Position numbers and translations under genes: made by a program. Shown piece after piece: positions 30,222 to 37,894 of a stretch of 64,000 nucleotides of DNA (its first letter is position 1; every line of letters begins with the position of its first letter). The DNA comes from Burkholderiales bacterium (GTDB lineage Bacteria > Pseudomonadota > Gammaproteobacteria > Burkholderiales > SG8-41), in assembly GCA_019749945.1 (NCBI GenBank), contig JAIEPF010000016.1, positions 131,352 to 195,351 of the forward strand, written 5' to 3'. Below the pieces are notes generated by a model, which saw only the letters and a list, made by a program, of their open reading frames with translations, did not search any database and was not told where the DNA came from.

Positions 30222-31586
30222 GTGGCAACGGGTCAGGTACTGGTTGTCGATGACGAAGCAGACATCCGGGAGCTGCTCGGCATCACTCTGCTGCGCATGG
30301 GCCTCGAGCCGCATTGCGCCGGCAGCGTGTCCGAAGCCCTGTCTCTGCTCGGGTGCAATTCATTCGAGCTGTGCCTGACCGACATGCGGCTGGCCGACGG
30401 CGACGGCCTGTCGATCGTCGAGCACATCACCAAAAATCATCCCAGCCTGCCGGTCGCCGTGATCACCGCCCATGGCAGCGCGGAGAACGCGGTGGCCGCA
30501 CTGAAGGCCGGGGCCTTTGATTACCTCGGCAAACCGGTGTCGCTCGATCAGTTGCGGGCGCTGGTGCGCTCCGCGCTGAAACTGCCGCGTCCGGGCGGCG
30601 AACGACAGGATCCGGATGCTCACCCCGGATCCGGCGCCCCGTCCCTGATCGGTGATTCACCGCTGATGGTGCAGGCACGGCAGATGATCGACAAGCTGGC
30701 GCGCAGCCAGGCCCCGGTGCAGATCCGCGGCGAGTCGGGCTCCGGCAAGGAACTGGCTGCGCGCCGGATACACCTGAACGGCGCGCGCCGCGAAGGTCCT
30801 TTTCTCGCGGTGAACTGCGGCGCGATACCGGAAAACCTGATGGAGTCCGAATTTTTCGGCCACAAGAAGGGGGCGTTCACGGGGGCACTGGCGGATCACG
30901 ACGGTTTTTTCCAGGCGGCCGACGGTGGCACGCTGTTTCTCGATGAAGTCGGCGATCTGCCGCTGTCGATGCAGGTGAAGCTGCTGCGCGTCATCCAGGA
31001 AAAACGTGTGCGCAAGGTCGGCTCGACCGGCGAAGAACCGGTGGATGTGCGCATCATCAGCGCGACGCACCGCCACCTCGCCGAGGAGGTGAAAAGCGGC
31101 GCCTTCCGCCAGGATCTGTATTACCGCCTCAACGTGATCGAATTGCGCATGCCGGCGCTGCGTGAATTGCGGGAAGATATTCCGCAACTGGCCGCCGCGA
31201 TACTGGCGCGTCACGCCGGCGACGGACGCACGCCCCGGCTGTCGGCGCAGGCGGAAGCCGCCCTGCAGGCCTATCATTTTCCGGGCAACGTCCGCGAACT
31301 GGAAAACATCCTGGAGCGCGCCGTGGCGCTGGTCAGCGGCGACGAGATCACGGTGGATGACCTGCAGTTGTCGGACGAACGCGCCGCCGAACAGGAAATC
31401 GACGTTGAAGGGCTGCCCCTGCCCGAGCGGCTCGAGGCCATCGAACGCAAGGCGATACTGGAAGCCCTGGAACGTGCCCGCTACAACCAGACCGCGGCGG
31501 CCAAGCTGCTCGGCATCTCCTTCCGCGCGCTGCGTTACCGCATCCAGCGCCTGGGCATCAAGCAGGAACTGGATGCCGGGTCCTGA
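30222..31586 (+). CDS. pilR: PilR-type sigma-54 response regulator
   Basis: Transcription activator for RpoN promoters. The 454-residue protein has a receiver domain with phospho-acceptor Asp54 (CLTDMRLADGDG) and K104, an AAA+ domain with Walker A GESGSGKE at 170-177, the sigma-54 contact loop GAFTGA at 217-222 and Walker B TLFLDE, and a Fis-type helix-turn-helix at the C terminus (YNQTAAAKLLGISFRALRYR). All catalytic features are intact. Starts with GTG after AGGGGGTAAAG. Activates unknown RpoN targets outside the window, likely pilA. Confidence 0.92.
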   Translation: MATGQVLVVDDEADIRELLGITLLRMGLEPHCAGSVSEALSLLGCNSFELCLTDMRLADGDGLSIVEHITKNHPSLPVAVITAHGSAENAVAALKAGAFDYLGKPVSLDQLRALVRSALKLPRPGGERQDPDAHPGSGAPSLIGDSPLMVQARQMIDKLARSQAPVQIRGESGSGKELAARRIHLNGARREGPFLAVNCGAIPENLMESEFFGHKKGAFTGALADHDGFFQAADGGTLFLDEVGDLPLSMQVKLLRVIQEKRVRKVGSTGEEPVDVRIISATHRHLAEEVKSGAFRQDLYYRLNVIELRMPALRELREDIPQLAAAILARHAGDGRTPRLSAQAEAALQAYHFPGNVRELENILERAVALVSGDEITVDDLQLSDERAAEQEIDVEGLPLPERLEAIERKAILEALERARYNQTAAAKLLGISFRALRYRIQRLGIKQELDAGS

Positions 31587-31595
31587 AGGGCGGCC

Positions 31596-32147
31596 ATGAA
31601 TATCGATGCGGCCGGGCTGGCGGACGAGGCGCTGTATACGGCTTCACCCAATTGCGATGAGCGGCCGCCAGATACCGCCATCGAGTTGCTGGTCATCCAC
31701 AACATCAGCCTGCCCCCGGGCGTCTTCGGCGGCAATGCGGTCTGCGACCTGTTCCTGAACCGGCTGGATCCGGCGGCGCATCCCTACTTCGCCACCATCG
31801 CCGGGCTGCGGGTATCCGCGCATTTTTTCATCCGCCGTGACGGCGTCCTCTTGCAATTCGTGCCCTGCGCGCTGCGCGCCTGGCATGCCGGGCAGTCCCT
31901 GTGGTGCGGGCGCGAACGCTGCAATGATTATTCGATCGGCATCGAACTCGAAGGCGCGGATGATGTGGCGTTCAGCGCTGTCCAGTACGAGCGGCTGGGC
32001 GCCCTGGCCCGCGCCCTGCATGCGCGTTACCCGATCACCGCCACCGTCGGGCATTCCGACATCGCGCCGGGACGTAAAACCGACCCCGGGCCGCATTTTG
32101 ACTGGGCACGGTATCGGGCGAGCTTGTCCCAGCCCGTAAATCACTGA
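31596..32147 (+). CDS. ampD: 1,6-anhydro-N-acetylmuramyl-L-alanine amidase
   Basis: Cytosolic zinc amidase of peptidoglycan recycling that cuts the peptide from anhydro-muropeptides and so keeps AmpR-type beta-lactamase induction low. The 183-residue product has His35 (LLVIHNISLP), His153 and Asp163 (VGHSDIAPGRKTDPG), matching the E. coli zinc ligands, and CNDYSIGIELEG. Follows pilR by 9 bp. Functionally it takes up the products of lytic transglycosylases such as those encoded at 15.8 and 51.3 kb. Confidence 0.94.
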   Translation: MNIDAAGLADEALYTASPNCDERPPDTAIELLVIHNISLPPGVFGGNAVCDLFLNRLDPAAHPYFATIAGLRVSAHFFIRRDGVLLQFVPCALRAWHAGQSLWCGRERCNDYSIGIELEGADDVAFSAVQYERLGALARALHARYPITATVGHSDIAPGRKTDPGPHFDWARYRASLSQPVNH

Positions 32148-32318
32148 CCAGCAAGGCTGCTGTACGACCTCCGGATGCGTTTCTTCGCAATCCCGACCTT
32201 GCCGTGCCCGTTGCCGTTGCTCGAGTGAGTTGCTGCTCACTTTTTGTGCAATAAATCCGTTGCTTGGCGTCGTTTCCTGCTGTTTTCCAATAACTTTTAA
32301 AAAAAGCGTCAAAAGCTA

Positions 32319-32347
32319 TTGCGGATTCAAAACACGGCCACTAGAAT
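32319..32347 (+). promoter_or_regulatory. nrdA promoter
   Basis: TTGCGG at 32319-32324, a 17-bp spacer, and TAGAAT at 32342-32347, about 100 bp before the nrdA ATG. The -10 lies inside the first NrdR-like box. The same hexamers with the same spacing occur at 51147-51175. Confidence 0.6.
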
Positions 32348-32384
32348 TGGTCGAAATTAATGCGCCAACCACAACATATAGTGG
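32338..32384 (+). promoter_or_regulatory. Tandem NrdR boxes upstream of nrdA
   Basis: Box 1 is CCACTAGAATTGGTCG (32338-32353) and box 2 is CCACAACATATAGTGG (32369-32384), 31 bp start to start, three helical turns apart. Box 2 is a near-perfect palindrome close to the NrdR consensus; box 1 is degenerate and covers the -10. Paired boxes 31-32 bp apart are the established design for repression of ribonucleotide reductase genes by the ATP-cone repressor NrdR. nrdR itself is not in the window. Confidence 0.75.
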
Positions 32385-32450
32385 TTAGCTGGCTGGGAGC
32401 GTTGCTGTTCCTGGGGGTTAGAAAACCTAAAAAAATCAAGGAGTAACGAT

Positions 32451-35312
32451 ATGCAAGTCGCCGTAGAATCCACTCAATCCCGTGCTGTTGCGCCAGTTTC
32501 CCCCGCCGAGGAGGCCGCGCGGGAGGCTTTGTATGCCCAGTACAAAATCATTCGCCGCAACGGCTCGGTGGTCGGTTTTGAACCGGCGAAAATCGCCATC
32601 GCGCTGACCAAGGCCTTCATCGCGGTCAACGGCGGCCAGGGCGCGGCTTCGGCGCGGGTGCGCGAACAGGTCGCGGCGCTGACCGACAGCGTGGTGGGCG
32701 CGCTGATGCGGCGCCAGCCCTCGGGCGGCACCTTCCATATCGAAGACATCCAGGATCAGGTGGAACTCGCGCTGATGCGCATGGGCGAGCACCACGTGGC
32801 CCGCTCCTACGTGCTCTACCGCGAGGAGCGCACCCGGGAGCGTGCGCGCCAGCGTGAAGCGCAGCCCGCGGCCGTGGCGCAAAAAGCCCAGGTCATCAAT
32901 GTCACCGACGGCGGCGTGACCCGGCCGCTCGACGTCGAGCGCATCACCGCGCTGGTGCAAAGCGCCTGCGCCGGGCTGGGCCGCGACGTCAGCGCACAGC
33001 CCATTCTCGACGCGATGCAGCGCGACCTCTATGACGGCGTGCCCATCGACGAGGTGCGCAAATCGCTGATCCTGGCCGCGCGCGGACTGATCGAGCAGGA
33101 CCCGGGATACAGCTACGCGACCGCCCGCCTGCTGATGCACACGATGCGCCTGGAGACGCTGGGTGAAGAGGTGACGCAGGAGGAGATGGCCACGCGTTAT
33201 GCCGCCTACCTGCCGGAATTCATCCAGAAGGGCATCAAGGCCGAGCTGCTCGACGAACGTCTGGGTCATTACGACATGAAGGCATTGGGCAAGGCGCTCG
33301 ACGCGCAGCGCGACCTCAAGTTCACCTATCTCGGCCTGCAGATTCTGTACGACCGTTATTTCCTGCACATCGAAGGCCGGCGCATCGAGCTGCCCCAGGT
33401 GTTTTTCATGCGCGTGGCGATGGGCCTCGCACTGAACGAACCGGAAAGCCAGCGCGAAGCGCGCGCGATCGAGTTCTACAACGTGCTGTCGAGCTTCGAT
33501 CTGATGAGTTCGACCCCGACGCTGTTCAATTCCGGCACGCGCCGCTCGCAGCTCGCCAGCTGCTACCTGACCACGGTGTCCGACGACCTCGACGGCATTT
33601 ACGAGGCGATCAAGGAAAACGCGATGCTGCAGAAGTACGCCGGCGGCATCGGCAACGACTGGACCCCCGTGCGCGCGCTCGGCGCCTACATCAAGGGCAC
33701 CAACGGCAAATCGCAGGGCGTGGTGCCGTTCCTGAAGGTGGTCAACGATACGGCTGTTGCGGTGAACCAGGGCGGCAAACGCAAGGGTGCGGTGTGCTCG
33801 TACCTCGAGACCTGGCATCTCGACATCGAGGAATTCCTCGAGCTGCGCAAGAACACCGGTGATGACCGTCGCCGCACCCATGACATGAACACTTCGAACT
33901 GGATCCCGGATCTGTTCATGAAGCGCGTCATGGAGGGCGGCGAATGGACGCTGTTCTCGCCCTCGGACGTGCCGGACCTGCACGAAAAATACGGCAAGGC
34001 TTTCGAGAAGGCCTATGTCGGATACGAGGCGATGTGCAGCCGCGGCGAGATGAAGCTCTACAAGAAGGTTCCCGCCAACCAGCTGTGGCGCAAGATGCTG
34101 ACCATGCTGTTCGAGACCGGGCATCCGTGGATCACCTTCAAGGATCCCTGCAATCTGCGCTCGCCGCAGCAGCACGTCGGCGTCGTGCACAGTTCCAACC
34201 TGTGCACCGAAATCACGCTGAACACCGGCCCCGACGAAATCGCCGTGTGCAACCTGGCCTCGGTCAACATGCCGGCGCATCTCGATCTGTCCACCGGGCT
34301 CCTCGACATGGAGAAGCTGAAGCGCACGGTCGGCACCGGCATGCGCATGCTCGACAACGTGATCGACCTCAACTTCTACAACGTCAACAAGGCGCGCAAT
34401 TCCAACTTCAAGCACCGTCCTGTGGGCCTCGGCATCATGGGTTTCCAGGACTGCCTGCACATGCTGCGCATTCCCTACGGATCGCCGGCGGCCGTGGAGT
34501 TCGCCGACCGCTCGATGGAGCAGGTGGCCTACACCGCCTACTCGGCGTCGTCGGATCTGGCGGAAGAGCGCGGCCCTTATTCGACGTTCAAGGGTTCGCT
34601 GTGGGATCGCGGCATCCTGCCGCTGGATTCGCTGAAAGTGCTGGCGGAGGAGCGCGGCGGTTATGTCGAGTGCGACATGTCCACCAGACTCGACTGGGAA
34701 AGCCTGCGCAGCCGCATCCAGCGCGTCGGCATCCGCAACTCGAACTGCATCGCCATCGCGCCGACGGCGACCATCGCCAACATCACCGGCCTGTCGCAGT
34801 GCATCGAGCCGACCTACCAGAACCTGTATGTCAAATCCAACCTGTCGGGTGAGTTCACGGTAGTCAACGAGTTCCTGGTGCGCGACCTGAAAAAACTCAA
34901 CCTGTGGGACGAGGTGATGATTTCCGATCTCAAATATTTCGACGGCTCGCTGTCGAAGATCGACCGTGTGCCGCCGGACGTGCGCAGCCTCTACGCCACC
35001 GCATTCGAGATCGATGCGAGCTGGCTGGTGGAATGTGCGGCGCGCCGGCAGAAATGGATCGACCAGTCGCAGTCGCTGAACATCTACATGGCGGGCGCGT
35101 CGGGCAAGAAGCTGGACGACACCTACAAGCTCGCCTGGCTGCGCGGCCTGAAAACGACGTATTACCTGCGCACGCTGGGCGCGACTTCCACCGAGAAGTC
35201 GACTTCCAAGGCGGGCCAGTTGAACGCCGTGTCGTCGGATGGCGGCCTCAACGGGGAGGAGCAGCCCAAGGTGTGTTCGATTCTCGACCCCGAGTGTGAG
35301 GCATGCCAGTAG
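32451..35312 (+). CDS. nrdA: Ribonucleoside-diphosphate reductase class Ia, alpha subunit
   Basis: Large catalytic subunit that reduces NDPs to dNDPs. At 953 residues it is longer than E. coli NrdA (761) because it carries two N-terminal ATP-cone domains (about residues 25-125 starting KIIRRNGSVVGFEPAKIAIA, and about 140-235 starting NVTDGGVTRPLDVERITALV), an arrangement known from Pseudomonas. The barrel follows with LFNSGTRRSQLASCYL, the active-site NLCTEITLN, and PTATIANITGLSQCIEP; the C-terminal tail ends CEACQ with the redox-active CxxC pair. Controlled by the tandem NrdR boxes upstream. nrdB follows after 187 bp. Confidence 0.96.
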   Translation: MQVAVESTQSRAVAPVSPAEEAAREALYAQYKIIRRNGSVVGFEPAKIAIALTKAFIAVNGGQGAASARVREQVAALTDSVVGALMRRQPSGGTFHIEDIQDQVELALMRMGEHHVARSYVLYREERTRERARQREAQPAAVAQKAQVINVTDGGVTRPLDVERITALVQSACAGLGRDVSAQPILDAMQRDLYDGVPIDEVRKSLILAARGLIEQDPGYSYATARLLMHTMRLETLGEEVTQEEMATRYAAYLPEFIQKGIKAELLDERLGHYDMKALGKALDAQRDLKFTYLGLQILYDRYFLHIEGRRIELPQVFFMRVAMGLALNEPESQREARAIEFYNVLSSFDLMSSTPTLFNSGTRRSQLASCYLTTVSDDLDGIYEAIKENAMLQKYAGGIGNDWTPVRALGAYIKGTNGKSQGVVPFLKVVNDTAVAVNQGGKRKGAVCSYLETWHLDIEEFLELRKNTGDDRRRTHDMNTSNWIPDLFMKRVMEGGEWTLFSPSDVPDLHEKYGKAFEKAYVGYEAMCSRGEMKLYKKVPANQLWRKMLTMLFETGHPWITFKDPCNLRSPQQHVGVVHSSNLCTEITLNTGPDEIAVCNLASVNMPAHLDLSTGLLDMEKLKRTVGTGMRMLDNVIDLNFYNVNKARNSNFKHRPVGLGIMGFQDCLHMLRIPYGSPAAVEFADRSMEQVAYTAYSASSDLAEERGPYSTFKGSLWDRGILPLDSLKVLAEERGGYVECDMSTRLDWESLRSRIQRVGIRNSNCIAIAPTATIANITGLSQCIEPTYQNLYVKSNLSGEFTVVNEFLVRDLKKLNLWDEVMISDLKYFDGSLSKIDRVPPDVRSLYATAFEIDASWLVECAARRQKWIDQSQSLNIYMAGASGKKLDDTYKLAWLRGLKTTYYLRTLGATSTEKSTSKAGQLNAVSSDGGLNGEEQPKVCSILDPECEACQ

Positions 35313-35499
35313 ACAGGCGGGCGGACGAAAGCGGCAAGGCGAATCAGGGAATGCAGTAAATAATTTGATATTGAAAGGCAGTTGCTGGATCAGGGTTTGC
35401 TGCACGGCGCGACAGCGGTTTCACCGATAACAATCATCAAGAACCCGCTGCCTGTGCCGGAAGGTATCCACCCACAACGCTAATAAAGGAGACTGAAAG

Positions 35500-36612
35500 A
35501 TGTTGCAATTTGAAGAATCGGGCGCCGCCGGTCTGGCCAGACAGCCCGTGATCGCCGACCGCACTCCCGCGCAAAGGCCCGTGGAAGAGGGGCTGCGGCG
35601 CGTCAATGTAGCCGACAAACGGATCATCAACGGTCAGACCGACGTCAACCAGCTGGTGCCGTTCAAATACAAATGGGCCTGGGACAAGTATCTCTCGGCC
35701 TGCGCCAACCACTGGATGCCGCAGGAAATCCAGATGAGCCGCGACATCGAGCTTTGGAAAAACCCCAACGGCCTGACCGAAGACGAGCGCCGCATCGTCA
35801 AGCGCAACCTCGGCTTCTTCGTCACCGCCGACTCGCTGGCGGCCAACAACATCGTGCTCGGCACCTACCGCCACATCACAGCACCCGAATGCCGCCAGTA
35901 CCTGCTGCGCCAGGCGTTCGAAGAGGCGATCCACACCCATGCCTACCAGTACATCGTGGAAAGCCTGGGCCTCAATGAGGGCGAGATTTTCAACGCCTAC
36001 CATGAGGTATCGTCGATCCGCGCCAAGGACGAGTTCCTGATCCCGTTCATCGACGTGCTGACCAATCCGTCGTTCAAGACCGGCACGCCGGAAAACGACC
36101 AGAAGCTGCTGAAAAGCCTGATCGTGTTTGCCTGCCTGATGGAAGGCCTGTTCTTCTACGTCGGTTTTGCGCAGATCCTCGCGCTCGGCCGGCAGAACAA
36201 GATGACCGGCGCCGCCGAGCAGTACCAGTACATCCTGCGCGACGAATCCATGCACTGCAACTTCGGCATCGACCTGATCAACACGATCAAGATGGAGAAC
36301 CCGCACCTGTGGACCGCCGAGTTCCGCGAGGAACTGCGCGGGCTGTTCCACAAGGGCGTGGAGCTCGAATACAAATATGCCGAGGACACCATGCCGCGCG
36401 GCGTGCTCGGCCTCAATGCCGCGATGTTCAAGGAATACCTGCGCTTCATCGCCAACCGCCGTGCCCAGCAGATCGGACTGGAGGTGCTGTTCGAGGGCGT
36501 GACCAATCCCTTCCCGTGGATGGCGGAAATGATCGACCTGAAAAAAGAGCGCAATTTCTTCGAAACCCGCGTCATCGAGTACCAGACCGGTGGCGCGCTC
36601 AGTTGGGATTGA
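35500..36612 (+). CDS. nrdB: Ribonucleoside-diphosphate reductase class Ia, beta subunit
   Basis: Small subunit that carries the diiron-tyrosyl radical cofactor. The 370-residue protein shows the metal ligand block [20 protein letters not shown] with the expected radical tyrosine after HTHA, and the second block [17 protein letters not shown]. The C-terminal tail needed to bind NrdA ([10 protein letters not shown]) is present. AAAGGAGACTG before the ATG is a good ribosome binding site. Operon with nrdA. Confidence 0.96.
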   Translation: MLQFEESGAAGLARQPVIADRTPAQRPVEEGLRRVNVADKRIINGQTDVNQLVPFKYKWAWDKYLSACANHWMPQEIQMSRDIELWKNPNGLTEDERRIVKRNLGFFVTADSLAANNIVLGTYRHITAPECRQYLLRQAFEEAIHTHAYQYIVESLGLNEGEIFNAYHEVSSIRAKDEFLIPFIDVLTNPSFKTGTPENDQKLLKSLIVFACLMEGLFFYVGFAQILALGRQNKMTGAAEQYQYILRDESMHCNFGIDLINTIKMENPHLWTAEFREELRGLFHKGVELEYKYAEDTMPRGVLGLNAAMFKEYLRFIANRRAQQIGLEVLFEGVTNPFPWMAEMIDLKKERNFFETRVIEYQTGGALSWD

Positions 36613-36754
36613 TGGACGGGATCAAAAGCCGGGATTGATGGCTTTTTCAGACGGGCATGTACACAAAAGCGGATACGTAAACGGACACAAACCATGCGAT
36701 TGAGAACAGGGGCCCCGGAGCAAGGCGGGGTTCCGTGCTGAAGCAGCAAGACAC

Positions 36755-36802
36755 CCGGCGGCGCATCGCCCTGCGATTAAAACCGCAGGGCGGCGCCGCC
36801 GG
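36755..36802 (+). terminator. Large GC-rich stem-loop downstream of nrdB
   Basis: CCGGCGGCGC (36755-36764) pairs with GCGCCGCCGG (36793-36802), and CGCCCTGCG (36767-36775) with CGCAGGGCG (36784-36792): 19 bp in all, with only a 2-nt bulge and an AT-rich 8-nt loop. ATTCTTTCC follows, a weak T-tract. Probably ends the nrdAB transcript. Confidence 0.6.
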
Positions 36803-36847
36803 ATTCTTTCCGGTTTGCAATGTTCATCACCATGGAGGGTCGAAACC

Positions 36848-37153
36848 TTGGCACTCAGTCTGAAGTTCCGGCGTTACCGCAGTCGCAGGATCCATCTGCA
36901 CACGGTTACCGAATTGCGCGCGGAGGACAACTGCACACTCTGGCTGCGTTTTGATGACGGACTGGAAGGCCATGTGTATCTGGGCGGCCTGGTGGAAGAC
37001 ACGGCGATGGAGGTGCTGTCCGACGCCGCGCTGTTCCGTCGCGTGGCTTTTGATCCGGTGTCGAACGTGCTGACCTGGAGCGGCGGCATCCGCATTGATC
37101 CGGACATGTTGTACCGCAATCTGGCGAACAAGGCGGGCGCCGCATTGCACTAG
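36848..37153 (+). CDS. DUF2442 domain protein (TTG start)
   Basis: About 101 residues. The domain is clear: VTELRAEDNCTLWLRFDDGL, EGHVYLGGLVEDTAMEVLSD, FRRVAFDPVSNVLTWSGGIR and the terminal IDPDMLYRNL. DUF2442 proteins are small and uncharacterised, often found near toxin-antitoxin modules, though no toxin is seen here. I choose the TTG at 36848 because GGAGGG lies 8 nt before it; the frame can be extended to a TTG at 36815 without support. Confidence 0.75.
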   Translation: MALSLKFRRYRSRRIHLHTVTELRAEDNCTLWLRFDDGLEGHVYLGGLVEDTAMEVLSDAALFRRVAFDPVSNVLTWSGGIRIDPDMLYRNLANKAGAALH

Positions 37154-37266
37154 CTTGGGAATGAGTTGGCGGGGAAGAGCGCGCGCCGCTGCCTGAAGGC
37201 GCGCATCAGGCGCGAGTGTCCCGCAGGGGAGCGCGCACATACAGGTTGATACTGAAGGAGGCTCGC

Positions 37267-37587
37267 ATGGCAAAAGCGAAAAAGAAGGCGGCGAAGAAAA
37301 AAACCAGTAAAAAGACCGGCAAAAAAGCCGTCAAGAAAAAGAAGGTCCTGAAGAAAAAAGTCGCGCGCAAGGCCGCCGGTAAAAAAGGCGCCAGCCGCAA
37401 AACGGGCAAAAAAAAGCCGGCTCGAAAGCCGGCGAAGAAAAAAGCAGTCAAGAAAAAGCCTGCCATCAAAAAGCGGACGGCTGCCAAAAAGCCCGCATCC
37501 CAGGTAATGCCGGGACCGGCTCCGGTAGCGCCCCGTCCGATTGCGATTCCAGGCGCCTGGCCGTTCCCGATGGGAAACAAGCCCTGA
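37267..37587 (+). CDS. Lysine-rich histone H1-like protein
   Basis: A 106-residue, extremely basic protein of low complexity: MAKAKKKAAKKKTSKKTGKK and further KKxAKK/KKxxKK units up to about residue 78, then a Pro-rich tail (VMPGPAPVAPRPIAIPGAWP). Such AKKxA repeats occur in bacterial H1-like and AlgP-like proteins that bind DNA non-specifically and condense the nucleoid. AAGGAGG before the ATG is a strong ribosome binding site. The tail without lysine is unusual for H1-like proteins. Role as nucleoid protein is inferred. Confidence 0.8.
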   Translation: MAKAKKKAAKKKTSKKTGKKAVKKKKVLKKKVARKAAGKKGASRKTGKKKPARKPAKKKAVKKKPAIKKRTAAKKPASQVMPGPAPVAPRPIAIPGAWPFPMGNKP

Positions 37588-37894
37588 CATCTGTGCCGTG
37601 CGGCGGAATCGGTCTCGGGAGAAGTCCGATGCCCGCCGCGGAGGGTGGTTCGCAACCGCGGACAGCAGGGGGCTAAAGATACCCAATCCGTCCCGGCGGG
37701 GCAAGGCGCGGGTTGCCTGTTACACCGGGCAAATCCATAAAAAACTCTTTAAAATCAATAGGTTATAGAATTAAAAAAAATTCCTGGGCGATACCCGGGG
37801 CGGAAATTGAGGGGGGCTTCGGAAGGGGGGGAGGCGGGAGAATTTTCGAGACAACGGCCGGTTTTGCTCCCCTTCCCCGGGTTGCGGTGACTTG
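37588..37894. other. Non-coding gap before the type III restriction island
   Basis: No gene seen. It holds an AT-rich patch (37735-37790) with a full IHF-consensus match (AATCAATAGGTTA, 37753-37765), then a G-rich stretch (37811-37838) with runs of six and seven G that could form a quadruplex. The base composition changes abruptly inside the gap, fitting an island boundary. Confidence 0.5.

Noticed and set aside
32436..35405. A 989-codon open frame on the minus strand
   Set aside because: It is antisense to nrdA, which has all family motifs; the translation is His/Arg/Val-rich, typical of a GC-rich shadow frame.
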